From Betaproteobacteria bacterium (lineage in GTDB: Bacteria; Pseudomonadota; Gammaproteobacteria; Burkholderiales; SG8-39), in NCBI GenBank assembly GCA_947482825.1, contig CANKMT010000051.1, forward strand, positions 1 through 41,174: DNA of 41,174 nucleotides, read 5' to 3'. Both the position numbers and the translations under genes were made by a program. The notes below the pieces were generated by a model. It searched no databases, had not been told where the DNA came from, and was given only the letters and a program-made list of their open reading frames with translations. The number at the start of each line of letters is the position of its first letter. Position 1 is the stretch's first letter. This document shows, piece after piece, positions 31,901 through 41,174 of this stretch.

Positions 31901-32457
31901 AGGTCTGCGGCGTCGACGAGGCCGGGCGAGGACCGCTCGCGGGTCCGGTGTTCGCAGCAGCTGTCATTCTCGATGAATGCAAACCCATTGTCGGGCTCAA
32001 GGACTCAAAACTTCTCACGCCCGAACGGCGCGCGGCGCTCGAGCCAGTCATCAAGCAAAGCGCCCTGGCGTGGTCTATAGCCTCCGCAAGCGTCGAGGAA
32101 ATCGACCGGCTGAATATCCTGCGAGCCACGATGCTCGCGATGGAGCGCGCAGTTGCCGGGCTCCCGATAATCCCGGACGAGGCATGGGTCGATGGCAATT
32201 GCGCGCCGAAGCCGGGAATCCCGGTTCGGACCATCGTCAAGGGCGACCGCCTGCATCCGTGCATCTCTGCGGCTTCGATCCTCGCCAAGACGGCGCGAGA
32301 TGCAGAGATGGGGCGATTGCACCTGCTTTACCCGCAATACGGTCTCGACCGGCACAAAGGCTATCCGACTGCCGCGCACCTGGAGGCCCTCAGGTTGCAC
32401 GGCGCATGCGAGATCTACCGCCGATCGTTCCGGCCAGTGCGCGAGGCCCGCCGATGA
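31897..32457 (+). CDS. rnhB: Ribonuclease HII
   Basis: Cuts RNA in RNA-DNA hybrids and single ribonucleotides embedded in DNA. The catalytic carboxylates are D7 and E8 in [14 protein letters not shown] and D99 in WVDGN. Also present are [13 protein letters not shown] and [19 protein letters not shown]. The length is 186 residues. The start is fixed by the family N-terminus at the ATGA overlap with lpxB; the longer upstream open frame is non-coding overlap with lpxB. The stop overlaps the next start by 4 bases. Confidence 0.97.
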   Translation: MKVCGVDEAGRGPLAGPVFAAAVILDECKPIVGLKDSKLLTPERRAALEPVIKQSALAWSIASASVEEIDRLNILRATMLAMERAVAGLPIIPDEAWVDGNCAPKPGIPVRTIVKGDRLHPCISAASILAKTARDAEMGRLHLLYPQYGLDRHKGYPTAAHLEALRLHGACEIYRRSFRPVREARR

Positions 32458-33245
32458 ATGTCATCCGCTCGCGCGAGAATCCGCGTGTCAAGGCTTGGGC
32501 GAGATTGGCGGCCGAACCGCGTGAACGGCGCAAGCGGCGCGTTGCCGTCATCGAAGGGATCCATCTTGTGGAGACCTTTCTCCAGCAGGGTGGCACTCCG
32601 GTATCGTTGATCGTCGGCGAGACGGCGATGGCGAGAAAGGAAGTCTGCCGGCTCGTCGACCAGGCCGGTGTCGAAGCAGCCGTGTTGTCGGACAAAGTCT
32701 TCAGTCTGATTGCCGACACCGAAACACCTGCCGGCATTGCGGCTGAGATCCGGATTCCTCAGGCGACGATCGATCCAGGGTCAAGCACCGGATGCGTGTT
32801 CCTCGATGGGCTGCAGAATGCAGGCAACCTGGGGACGATCCTGCGAACGGCCGCCGCGTTCGGCATCCAGGACGTGCTTGTCGGTCGCGGTTGCGCCGAT
32901 CCTTGGTCCCCGAAAGCCCTCCGCGCAGGCATGGGCGGGCACTTCTTCCTGCGCGTCGCGGTTTGCCAGAATCTTGCAGAAGAGGTTGCGCGGTTTGGCG
33001 GGATCACGGTTTGCACTGCTGCCCACGGCGGAGTGCCGCTCGAGTCGATCGATCTGCGCGGCAACGTTGGATGGGTCTTCGGCAGAGAGGCGGCGGGTGT
33101 TTCCGAAGCCGTTGCCCAAGCGGCTTCGCTCAAAGCAACCATCGAGACTCCCGGTGGCGCCGAGTCCCTGAACGTGGCTGCCTCAGCGGCAATCTGCCTG
33201 TACGAGCGCCTTCGCCAACTCAATACACATGGCGCTCGATCTTGA
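32454..33245 (+). CDS. TrmH/SpoU-family RNA 2'-O-methyltransferase
   Basis: A SAM-dependent ribose methyltransferase with a SPOUT knot, acting on rRNA or tRNA. An N-terminal substrate-binding domain ([18 protein letters not shown]) precedes the catalytic domain, with motif 1 [21 protein letters not shown], motif 2 [15 protein letters not shown] and motif 3 [15 protein letters not shown]. The length is 263 residues. The exact target (for example 23S rRNA) cannot be decided from sequence alone. It ends the large plus-strand run, and its last 26 bases overlap the 3' end of the convergent ppsR. Confidence 0.93.
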   Translation: MNVIRSRENPRVKAWARLAAEPRERRKRRVAVIEGIHLVETFLQQGGTPVSLIVGETAMARKEVCRLVDQAGVEAAVLSDKVFSLIADTETPAGIAAEIRIPQATIDPGSSTGCVFLDGLQNAGNLGTILRTAAAFGIQDVLVGRGCADPWSPKALRAGMGGHFFLRVAVCQNLAEEVARFGGITVCTAAHGGVPLESIDLRGNVGWVFGREAAGVSEAVAQAASLKATIETPGGAESLNVAASAAICLYERLRQLNTHGARS

Positions 33246-34047
33246 TGTCCCGCAGGACCGTGGTCGCGATTTCCTCGATCGACTTGGTGGTCGAGTTGAT
33301 CCAGTGGATGTTTTCCCGCCGCATCATGAGTTCGGCCTGCTCGACTTCGAACCGGCAGTTCGAAAGCTTCGCGTATTCGCTGTCGGGGCGGCGCTCCTGG
33401 CGGATTTCGCGCAAGCGTTCCGGCGCGATTGAGAGCCCGTAGAGCTTGCCGCGGTAGTTCTTGAGCACTTCCGGGAGCGAGCGGCGCTCGAAGTCTTCTG
33501 GAATCAGCGGGTAGTTGGCCGCCTTGATTCCAAATTGCATGGCAAGGTAGAGGCTCGTGGGCGTTTTTCCGCTGCGCGACACTCCCACAAGGATCACGTC
33601 CGCTTCGGCAAGGTCGCGATGCGAGGCGCCGTCGTCGTGAGCCATCGAGAAGTTGATCGCTTCGATCCGGGCCTTGTACTCCTGCTTGTCCGCCGAACTA
33701 TGCGAGCGGCCGATCGTGTGGTTCGACTTGATGCCCAGGCCGGCCTCGAGCGGATCGATGAATGTCTCGAAAAAGTCGAAGACGAGGGCGCCGGAGGTGC
33801 GGATCACGTCGCGCGCCTCCCGGTTGACCAGGGTCGAGAACACGATCGGCGCCCCGTTACCCGTGGCGAGCGCCTCCCGGATGCGAGGCATGCACTCTTC
33901 CTCGGCCTTGCGCAGGCTGTCGATGAACGGAAGGGTGACCTCCTTGAACTGGAGGCCCTCGAACTGCGTGAGCAAGCTGTGCCCGAGCATCTGTACCGTG
34001 ATTCCGGTGCCGTCGGAGACAAAGAGAACCGTGCGTCGGTCGGGCAT
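33220..34047 (-). CDS. ppsR: PEP synthetase regulatory protein (bifunctional kinase/pyrophosphorylase) PpsR
   Basis: A DUF299 protein that inactivates PEP synthase by ADP-dependent phosphorylation and reactivates it by phosphorolysis. The N-terminal [20 protein letters not shown] and the P-loop GVSRSGKT (155-162) are characteristic, as is [13 protein letters not shown]. The ATG at 34047 ([13 protein letters not shown]) gives 275 residues. It is transcribed divergently from its presumed target ppsA, a common arrangement. Its 3' end overlaps the upstream methyltransferase gene on the opposite strand. Confidence 0.96.
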   Translation of the reverse strand: MPDRRTVLFVSDGTGITVQMLGHSLLTQFEGLQFKEVTLPFIDSLRKAEEECMPRIREALATGNGAPIVFSTLVNREARDVIRTSGALVFDFFETFIDPLEAGLGIKSNHTIGRSHSSADKQEYKARIEAINFSMAHDDGASHRDLAEADVILVGVSRSGKTPTSLYLAMQFGIKAANYPLIPEDFERRSLPEVLKNYRGKLYGLSIAPERLREIRQERRPDSEYAKLSNCRFEVEQAELMMRRENIHWINSTTKSIEEIATTVLRDIKIERHVY

Positions 34048-34112
34048 GCGGATCGGGCCTCGGGCCAATACGGAAAGGGGGCGGTTGTGCTGCGCAACAA
34101 TATCCGACCCGA

Positions 34113-34118
34113 TACAAT
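34113..34118 (+). promoter_or_regulatory. putative -10 element of ppsA
   Basis: TACAAT in the context GATACAATATGG matches the -10 consensus at five of six positions. No good -35 at standard spacing is seen. Transcription would start about 34125, downstream of the ATG at 34119, which supports the ATG at 34155 as the ppsA start. Confidence 0.45.
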
Positions 34119-34154
34119 ATGGCCTTTGTTGGTGCAGGGCAACCGAGGGCCGAA

Positions 34155-36569
34155 ATGGGGGCGAGCAAGTATGTGGTTTGGCTGCGCGACTTGCGCATGA
34201 CCGACCTCGATCGGGTCGGCGGCAAGAATGCCTCCCTGGGTGAAATGATCGGTGGCGTGGCCGGTTCCGGGATCAGGGTTCCCGGAGGATTTGCCACGAC
34301 TGCGCAGGCATATCGGGACTTTCTCTCTGAAACCGGGCTGGACGAAAGAATTTCCAAAAGGCTGGCCGACCTTGATTCAGAGGACGTCGAAGCCCTTGCG
34401 GCTTGCGGCGCGGAAATCCGGATGTGGATTGAAAAGGCGCCCCTGCCGCCAGCTATTGAAGTCGATATAAAGTCTTATTACCAAGATCTTACGGATTTAT
34501 CCTCGCGTGAAATGTCGTTTGCCGTCCGATCCAGTGCGACGGCGGAGGATCTGCCCGACGCCTCCTTTGCAGGTCAGCAGGAAACCTTCCTCAATATCCA
34601 TGGCGTGGACAACGTGCTCGCTGCGATCCGGCATGTCTTCGCTTCCCTGTACAACGATCGGGCCATCTCCTATCGGGTCCATCAGGGCTTCGACCATGGC
34701 GAGGTCGCACTTTCTGCGGCGGTCCAGCAGATGGTTCGGAGTGACATCGGCGCGGCTGGCGTGATGTTTACGCTCGATACCGAGTCCGGCTTTCGCGACG
34801 CGGTATTCATCACATCGTCCTATGGACTTGGTGAACTGGTCGTCCAGGGAGCCGTCAACCCGGACGAGTTTTACGTCCACAAGCCGATGCTCGCGGCCGG
34901 CCACCCGGCTGTGATCCGGCGCAGCCTGGGGTCCAAGCACCACAAAATGATCTTTGCGGAGGTGACTTCGGCGGGCCGCTCGGTGCGCACCGTCGAAGTG
35001 CCTGAAGGACTCAGAAACGCGTTCTCGCTGGACGATTCGGATGTCCTCGAGCTCGCCCGGCACGCCGTGGCCATTGAAAAGCACTACGGCCGCCCCATGG
35101 ACATCGAGTGGGGAAAGGATGGCGGCGATGGCAAGATTTATGTGCTCCAGGCGCGGCCGGAAACGGTCAAGTCCCGCAAGCATGCCGAGACGCAGGAGCG
35201 TTACGTCCTGAAAGGGCGCAGCGAAGTCCTCGCCAGCGGTCGCGCCATCGGGCAAAAGATAGGCGCCGGCCGGGTGCTACAGGTGGCCAACGCATCCATG
35301 ATGTCCAGTGTAAAGAAGGGCGATGTCCTCGTCACCGACATGACCGATCCCAACTGGGAACCGGTCATGAAGCTGGCGAGCGCCATCGTTACCAATCGCG
35401 GCGGACGCACCTGCCATGCCGCAATCATCGCGCGGGAACTTGGCATCCCTGCGGTGGTCGGGTGCGGGGACGCGACGCGAACGCTCAAGGATGGGATTCC
35501 CGTCACCGTGTCCTGCGCCGAAGGCGACACCGGATTCGTTTACGACGGGATGCTGGAAACCGAGGTGCAGAGCGTGGATCTCGGCGCGATGCCCGAGATC
35601 GCGGTCAAGATCGCGATGAATATCGGCAACCCGCAGCTGGCGTTCGAGTTCGCCCAACTGCCGAATGCGGGAGTGGGGCTTGCGCGCCTTGAATTCATCA
35701 TCAACAACATTATTGGAGTGCATCCTCGCGCCTGCGTGGACTATCCGAACCTGCCGGCGGCCCTCAAGGCAAGGGTGGAGGAGGCTGCCCGGGGCTATGC
35801 CGATCCGAAGGCGTTTTTTCGCGAGAAAGTCGTTGAAGGGGTGGCCACGATCGCTGCGGCTTTCTGGCCGCGGCCGGTCATCGTGAGGCTTTCGGATTTC
35901 AAGTCCAACGAATACAGGAAACTCGTTGGCGGCGAGCGATACGAGCCGGAGGAGGAAAACCCGATGCTCGGATTCCGAGGCGCTTCGCGCTACATCTCTG
36001 CTGATTTCCGTGAGTGCTTCGAGCTCGAATGCTCGGCCATGCGCAAGGTGCGCAACGAATTGGGCCTCACCAACGTCGAGATCATGGTGCCCTTCGTGCG
36101 CACGCTCGGCGAATGCCGCCAAACCATCGACCTGCTGGCGGCCAACGGCCTGAAGCGCGGCGAAGACGGACTGCGCCTGATCATGATGTGCGAGCTGCCC
36201 TCGAATGCGATCCTGGCCGCCGAGTTCCTCGAGTTTTTTGACGGCTTTTCGATCGGGTCGAACGACCTCACCCAGCTGACGCTCGGCCTGGATCGCGATT
36301 CGGGGCTTGTCGCCGGGTCGTTCGACGAGAGGGACCCCGCGGTGCTTGCGTTGCTCCGGATGGCGATTGGCGCCTGCACGAAAGCCGGCAAGTACGTCGG
36401 TATCTGCGGTCAGGGGCCTTCAGACCATCCCGACTTCGCCCGCTGGCTCATGGACGAGGGCATAGGAAGTCTCTCCCTGAACCCGGATACGGTGGTATCG
36501 ACCTGGCGGGCGTTAGCCGAGCAGGTCCCGCCGCCGGCGCAGGATGCGCGCAGAAGCCTGGCGCGTTGA
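34155..36569 (+). CDS. ppsA: Phosphoenolpyruvate synthase (pyruvate, water dikinase)
   Basis: Makes PEP from pyruvate and ATP for gluconeogenesis. From the ATG at 34155 ([13 protein letters not shown]) it has 804 residues. An N-terminal ATP-binding domain ([35 protein letters not shown]) is followed by the swivelling phosphohistidine domain with H421 in [14 protein letters not shown], and the C-terminal PEP/pyruvate TIM barrel ([19 protein letters not shown]). H421 has the same number as the catalytic histidine of E. coli PpsA, supporting this start over the ATG at 34119. It is divergent from its regulator ppsR and ends 10 bases before convergent smpB. Confidence 0.97.
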   Translation: MGASKYVVWLRDLRMTDLDRVGGKNASLGEMIGGVAGSGIRVPGGFATTAQAYRDFLSETGLDERISKRLADLDSEDVEALAACGAEIRMWIEKAPLPPAIEVDIKSYYQDLTDLSSREMSFAVRSSATAEDLPDASFAGQQETFLNIHGVDNVLAAIRHVFASLYNDRAISYRVHQGFDHGEVALSAAVQQMVRSDIGAAGVMFTLDTESGFRDAVFITSSYGLGELVVQGAVNPDEFYVHKPMLAAGHPAVIRRSLGSKHHKMIFAEVTSAGRSVRTVEVPEGLRNAFSLDDSDVLELARHAVAIEKHYGRPMDIEWGKDGGDGKIYVLQARPETVKSRKHAETQERYVLKGRSEVLASGRAIGQKIGAGRVLQVANASMMSSVKKGDVLVTDMTDPNWEPVMKLASAIVTNRGGRTCHAAIIARELGIPAVVGCGDATRTLKDGIPVTVSCAEGDTGFVYDGMLETEVQSVDLGAMPEIAVKIAMNIGNPQLAFEFAQLPNAGVGLARLEFIINNIIGVHPRACVDYPNLPAALKARVEEAARGYADPKAFFREKVVEGVATIAAAFWPRPVIVRLSDFKSNEYRKLVGGERYEPEEENPMLGFRGASRYISADFRECFELECSAMRKVRNELGLTNVEIMVPFVRTLGECRQTIDLLAANGLKRGEDGLRLIMMCELPSNAILAAEFLEFFDGFSIGSNDLTQLTLGLDRDSGLVAGSFDERDPAVLALLRMAIGACTKAGKYVGICGQGPSDHPDFARWLMDEGIGSLSLNPDTVVSTWRALAEQVPPPAQDARRSLAR

Positions 36570-36579
36570 AGCGCAGCGT

Positions 36580-37023
36580 TCAGCGGTTGCGGATCAACCT
36601 CTGCTTGTCGCGCTGCCATTGCTTGTCACGCTCGGCGGCACGTTTGTCATGATGCTGCTTGCCTTTCGCAAGCCCGATGTCCAGCTTGATGCGCCCGCCC
36701 TTGTAATGCAGGTCGAGGGGAATCAACGTGTACCCGCGCTGTTCGACTTTGCCGATCAGCTTGCCGATTTCCTCGGCATGCATGAGGAGCTTGCGGGTGC
36801 GCGTGGGGTTGGGGTTGACGTGCGCCGAGGCTGTGGGCAGGGGACTCACATGCGCCCCAAGCAGCCAGAGAGCGTCATTGCGCACCACGACGTAGGCTTC
36901 CGTAATCTGGGCACGCCCGGCGCGGATCGACTTGACCTCCCATCCCTCGAGCATGAGCCCGGCTTCAAAGCGCTCCTCGACGAAATAGTCGTGGAACGCC
37001 TTGCGGTTCTGGACGATGGACAT
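36580..37023 (-). CDS. smpB: SsrA-binding protein SmpB
   Basis: Binds tmRNA and brings it to stalled ribosomes for trans-translation. It starts [20 protein letters not shown], with the OB-fold signature [19 protein letters not shown] and the basic C-terminal tail [20 protein letters not shown] that enters the mRNA channel. The length is 147 residues. The ATG at 37023 fits the family. The ssrA gene itself is not seen in the window. It is divergent from ratA across a 69-base gap, a conserved pairing. Confidence 0.97.
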   Translation of the reverse strand: MSIVQNRKAFHDYFVEERFEAGLMLEGWEVKSIRAGRAQITEAYVVVRNDALWLLGAHVSPLPTASAHVNPNPTRTRKLLMHAEEIGKLIGKVEQRGYTLIPLDLHYKGGRIKLDIGLAKGKQHHDKRAAERDKQWQRDKQRLIRNR

Positions 37024-37092
37024 GGGAGATGCGCGTGAAAGTGAGCGTGGAGACCCGCTGGAAGACTGCCGGCGCGCGGGGATTGTAGCAGC

Positions 37093-37536
37093 ATGGGCAC
37101 CATCGTCCGTTCTGCGCTGGTCTCCTACAGCGCCGCCGAAATGTACGCGCTGGTCGAGAATATCGAAGCCTACCCGGAGTTCCTGCCCTGGTGCTGGTCT
37201 ACCGAGGTCGTCGAGCGGCGCGAGGGCAGCACGATTGCGCGGCTCTCCGTGGGACTCAAGGGGATCAACCAGTCGTTCACGACACACAACGCGAATCGCC
37301 CGGAGGAGTCGATCGAATTGCGCCTTGTGGAGGGGCCCTTCCGCGCGTTTCACGCCGCATGGAAGTTCACTTGCCTGCAAGCGCATGCCTCACGGATCGA
37401 GTACTCGATGACTTATGAGTTCTCGGCGGGATTGCTGGCAAAGGTCCTCAATCCGCTGTTCGACCACATCGCCGACACGATGGTTGACGCCTTTACCAAG
37501 CGAGCGTTGAGTGTTTATGGCCCGCCTGAAGGTTGA
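37093..37536 (+). CDS. ratA: RatA/Coq10-family START-domain protein
   Basis: A small polyketide-cyclase/START-like protein. E. coli RatA has been described as binding the 50S subunit and blocking 70S assembly, while the mitochondrial relative Coq10 binds ubiquinone; which applies here is unknown. Family marks are the N-terminal [20 protein letters not shown], then [10 protein letters not shown], and the C-terminal helix [20 protein letters not shown]. The length is 147 residues. It partly overlaps rnfH and is divergent from smpB, the usual smpB/ratA/rnfH arrangement. Confidence 0.9.
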   Translation: MGTIVRSALVSYSAAEMYALVENIEAYPEFLPWCWSTEVVERREGSTIARLSVGLKGINQSFTTHNANRPEESIELRLVEGPFRAFHAAWKFTCLQAHASRIEYSMTYEFSAGLLAKVLNPLFDHIADTMVDAFTKRALSVYGPPEG

Positions 37537-37810
37537 GGTCGTCTATGCCTACCGCGAGGCGCAGGAGGTCATTGCGCTCGAGGTGCAGCCAGGCGCGACG
37601 GCGCGCGACGCGCTAGAAGCAAGCGGGATTGCGCGTCGCCCTGGCGGGATCGATACCGGACGCGCACCGATGGGCATTTTCGGGCAGCGCGTGAAGCCGC
37701 AGACGCCGCTGAAGGAGGGCGACAGGGTGGAAATCTACCGGCCCCTGCGGGCAGACCCTAAAGAGGTGCGGCGCTCCAAGGCGGCCGCGAGGCGCCGTGC
37801 GAACCGGTAA
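37517..37810 (+). CDS. rnfH: RnfH family ubiquitin-like protein
   Basis: A 97-residue beta-grasp protein (UPF0125), also called RatB; its function is poorly known. It starts [21 protein letters not shown], contains GIFGQRVKPQTPLKEGDRVEI and ends in an arginine-rich tail (KAAARRRANR). The ATG at 37517 lies inside the end of ratA (20-base overlap). A GTG two codons earlier is possible. It is co-transcribed with ratA. Confidence 0.9.
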   Translation: MARLKVEVVYAYREAQEVIALEVQPGATARDALEASGIARRPGGIDTGRAPMGIFGQRVKPQTPLKEGDRVEIYRPLRADPKEVRRSKAAARRRANR

Positions 37811-37901
37811 GCGCCCCGCACTTCCGGCCTTCGCCCGGATCGCCCGGTTTTTCCCCGCCGCCGAGCCTTTCCCGGCAGCCAAAAACGGACTTCCAAGCGC
37901 G

Positions 37902-39394
<1,493 letters not shown>

Positions 39395-39401
39395 GTAGTT
39401 C

Positions 39402-40982
39402 GTGCACGACAGGATCCTCATCCTAGACTTCGGCTCCCAAGTCACGCAGCTCATCGCGCGGCGCGTGCGCGAGGCCAAGGTGTACTGCGAGATCCACGCT
39501 TGCGACGTCTCCGACGAGTTCGTCCGCAACTTCGGCGCCAAGGGCGTCATCCTTTCGGGCAGTCACGCCAGCACTTACGAGGCGCAAGGCCTGCGCGCGC
39601 CCAAGGCAGTCTTCGATCTGGGCGTGCCGGTACTTGGCATCTGCTATGGCATGTTCACGATGGCAGTGCAACTCGACGGGCAGGTCGAACCGAGCGCCAA
39701 ACGCGAATTCGGGTACGCCGAGGTCCGCGCCCGCGGCCACACGAAGCTCTTCGACGGCATCCAGGATTTCGCGACGCCCGAAGGCCACGGCATGCTCAAG
39801 GTATGGATGAGCCACGGCGACAAGGTCACCGCGATGCCGCCGGGATTCAAGCTCATGGCCTCGACCGACTCGTGCCCGATCGCGGGCATGGCCGACGAGG
39901 CGCGCAAGTTCTACGGCGTGCAGTTCCACCCGGAAGTCACCCACACCAGGCAGGGCAAGGCGATCCTCAACCGCTTCGTGCACGACATCTGCGGCTGCGG
40001 CACCGACTGGAACATGCCGGACTATGTCACCGAGGCGGTGACGAGGATTCGTGAGCAGGTGGGTTCCGAAGAGGTCATCCTCGGACTGTCGGGGGGCGTG
40101 GATTCTTCTGTGGCGGCCGCGCTGATTCACAAGGCGATCGGCAAGCAACTCACCTGCGTGTTCGTCGATCATGGATTGCTGCGCCTGGATGAAGCAAAGC
40201 AGGTCATGGCGACTTTTGCAGAGCATCTGGGCGTCAAGGTCATCCATGTCGACGCGACGGCCGAATTCATGGGCAAGCTCGCGGGCGTATCCGACCCGGA
40301 GGCCAAGCGCAAGGTTATCGGCAAGGAGTTCGTCGAGGTTTTTCAGCGTGAGTCGGCGAAGATCAAGAACGCCAAATGGCTCGCGCAGGGAACAATCTAT
40401 CCCGACGTCATCGAATCGGCCGGTACCAAGACCGGCAAGGCGACCACGATCAAGTCGCACCACAACGTCGGCGGACTGCCGGACACGCTGCACCTCAAGC
40501 TGCTGGAGCCCTTGCGCGAGTTGTTCAAGGACGAGGTGCGCGAGCTAGGCCTCGCTTTGGGGCTGCCGCGCCAGATGGTGTTCCGCCACCCTTTCCCGGG
40601 GCCGGGGCTCGGGGTGCGGATTCTCGGCGAGGTCAAGAAGGAATATGCCGACCTGCTGCGGCGCGCCGATGCAATCTTTATCGAGGAGCTGTGGAATGCC
40701 AAGGATGCCGACGGCGTGTCATGGTACGACAAGACCGCGCAGGCTTTTGCGGTGTTCCTGCCGGTGAAGTCGGTTGGAGTAATGGGCGACGGGCGCACGT
40801 ATGAATACGTCGTCGCGTTGCGGGCAGTTCAAACTTCGGATTTCATGACCGCCGACTGGGCGCCGCTGCCACACGATCTGCTTGCACGAGTCTCAAGCAG
40901 GATCATTAACGAGGTGCGCGGGATCAACCGCGTTGCTTACGACATCTCCTCGAAGCCGCCGGCGACGATTGAGTGGGAGTGA
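39402..40982 (+). CDS. guaA: GMP synthase (glutamine-hydrolysing)
   Basis: Aminates XMP to GMP. The N-terminal class I glutamine amidotransferase has nucleophile C81 in [12 protein letters not shown] and the QFHPEVTH histidine-glutamate pair. The ATP pyrophosphatase domain has the PP-loop LSGGVDSS (229-236), followed by the GMPS dimerisation domain ending PPATIEWE. The length is 526 residues with a GTG start at 39402. It is co-transcribed with guaB. The gene is complete; its 3' end is a known target of island integrases, and the sequence just downstream changes in character. Confidence 0.98.
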   Translation: MHDRILILDFGSQVTQLIARRVREAKVYCEIHACDVSDEFVRNFGAKGVILSGSHASTYEAQGLRAPKAVFDLGVPVLGICYGMFTMAVQLDGQVEPSAKREFGYAEVRARGHTKLFDGIQDFATPEGHGMLKVWMSHGDKVTAMPPGFKLMASTDSCPIAGMADEARKFYGVQFHPEVTHTRQGKAILNRFVHDICGCGTDWNMPDYVTEAVTRIREQVGSEEVILGLSGGVDSSVAAALIHKAIGKQLTCVFVDHGLLRLDEAKQVMATFAEHLGVKVIHVDATAEFMGKLAGVSDPEAKRKVIGKEFVEVFQRESAKIKNAKWLAQGTIYPDVIESAGTKTGKATTIKSHHNVGGLPDTLHLKLLEPLRELFKDEVRELGLALGLPRQMVFRHPFPGPGLGVRILGEVKKEYADLLRRADAIFIEELWNAKDADGVSWYDKTAQAFAVFLPVKSVGVMGDGRTYEYVVALRAVQTSDFMTADWAPLPHDLLARVSSRIINEVRGINRVAYDISSKPPATIEWE

Positions 40983-40989
40983 CCCAAAT

Positions 40990-41032
40990 CATATGCAAAA
41001 CTATTGATTATTTGTAGAGTTTTGCGTATGTT
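40990..41032 (+). promoter_or_regulatory. promoter with overlapping inverted-repeat operator upstream of an AbiEi-like gene
   Basis: Arms CATATGCAAAACT (40990-41002) and AGTTTTGCGTATG (41018-41030) are inverted repeats of 13 bases with one mismatch, separated by 15 bases. Between and within them lie TTGATT (41004-41009) and TATGTT (41027-41032), 17 bases apart, a plausible sigma70 promoter. A protein binding the repeats would cover the promoter, as expected for autoregulation by an antitoxin. A terminator for guaA is less likely because no T-tract follows the second arm. Confidence 0.6.
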
Positions 41033-41037
41033 ACGGC

Positions 41038-41174
41038 ATGGTCTCCCTCGAATCTTACCTCGACGATCTGCTTGGGCACGGCCGCGCCTACTTCTCCCGG
41101 AATGATGTAGCCGCTGCGCTGGGCCTAAAGCCGCAGGCACTAGCTGCGGCGCTCACGCGGGCAATCAATAAGCA
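41038..41174 (+). CDS. N-terminus of an AbiEi-like antitoxin / winged-helix regulator (truncated by window end)
   Basis: Forty-five residues from the ATG at 41038 to the window edge: MVSLESYLDDLLGHGRAYFS, then RNDVAAALGLKPQALAAALT and RAINK. The pattern (YLDDLL-GRG-F-TR/SR--AAAALGL---AL-AAL-R) resembles the N-terminal winged-helix domain of AbiEi antitoxins (COG5340), which repress their own abiE operon and neutralise the nucleotidyltransferase toxin AbiEii. Only the DNA-binding start is visible, so a different winged-helix regulator is possible. No strong ribosome site is seen. It starts 56 bases after guaA, behind an inverted-repeat promoter. Confidence 0.6.
   Translation, partial: MVSLESYLDDLLGHGRAYFSRNDVAAALGLKPQALAAALTRAINK

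Noticed and set aside
31977..32453. Upstream extension of the RNA methyltransferase frame
   Set aside because: It lies inside rnhB in another frame; family members begin at [13 protein letters not shown].
37811..37901. Possible terminator between rnfH and guaB
   Set aside because: Repeated CCCGG words near a T-run do not form a convincing stem of more than a few pairs.
39423..40493. Long antisense frame opposite guaA
   Set aside because: Shadow of guaA codons, His/Asp/Arg-rich without family features.
40990..41030. Inverted repeat as the guaA intrinsic terminator
   Set aside because: The loop is 15 bases, the stem is AT-rich and no T-tract follows; an operator/promoter reading explains it better.

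Overview
The window is a dense, GC-rich stretch of bacterial chromosome made almost entirely of core genes. The order (smc-zipA-ligA; rpsB-tsf-pyrH-frr-uppS-cdsA-dxr-rseP-bamA-skp-lpxD-fabZ-lpxA-lpxB-rnhB; divergent ppsR/ppsA; smpB/ratA-rnfH/guaB-guaA), together with the LPS genes, BamA, ZipA and GlnD next to Map, points to a Gram-negative betaproteobacterium. I cannot name the genus. There is no transposase, integrase, CRISPR array or rRNA in view, and every complete gene reads intact.

Left end (1-520): the 3' tail of an unrecognised gene, then a tRNA cluster Pro(TGG)-Arg(TCT)-His(GTG) with a plausible sigma70 promoter. Region 521-5147 (minus strand): queF-dapC-dapD-pilU-prmB, combining a queuosine enzyme, two lysine/diaminopimelate enzymes, a type IV pilus retraction ATPase and a methyltransferase for ribosomal protein L3. 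Region 5298-14615 (plus): smc-zipA-ligA-galU-hpt-mtnP-def. The last five genes touch or overlap, and hpt-mtnP forms a purine salvage pair. Region 14654-18034 (minus): glnD (nitrogen sensor) and map.

Region 18111-33245 (plus): a 16-gene series starting with a promoter and a structured rpsB leader. It runs through translation factors (rpsB, tsf, frr), UMP kinase, undecaprenyl and phospholipid synthesis (uppS, cdsA), the MEP pathway (dxr), envelope stress protease and outer-membrane assembly (rseP, bamA, skp), lipid A synthesis (lpxD, fabZ, lpxA, lpxB), rnhB and an RNA methyltransferase. Many junctions are 4- or 8-base overlaps, implying translational coupling. An intrinsic terminator/attenuator sits between rpsB and tsf.

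Region 33220-37810: ppsR (minus) and its target ppsA (plus) are divergent; then smpB (minus) and ratA-rnfH (plus). Region 37934-40982: guaB-guaA, the two steps from IMP to GMP.

Right end (40983-41174): directly after guaA the character changes. A short AT-rich segment carries a near-perfect 13-base inverted repeat wrapped around a promoter, followed by the truncated start of a winged-helix protein resembling AbiEi antitoxins (AbiE type IV toxin-antitoxin/phage defence). The 3' end of guaA is a known insertion site for genomic islands, so this edge is the best candidate for accessory DNA in the window. The rest is ordinary core genome with some interesting regulatory details.
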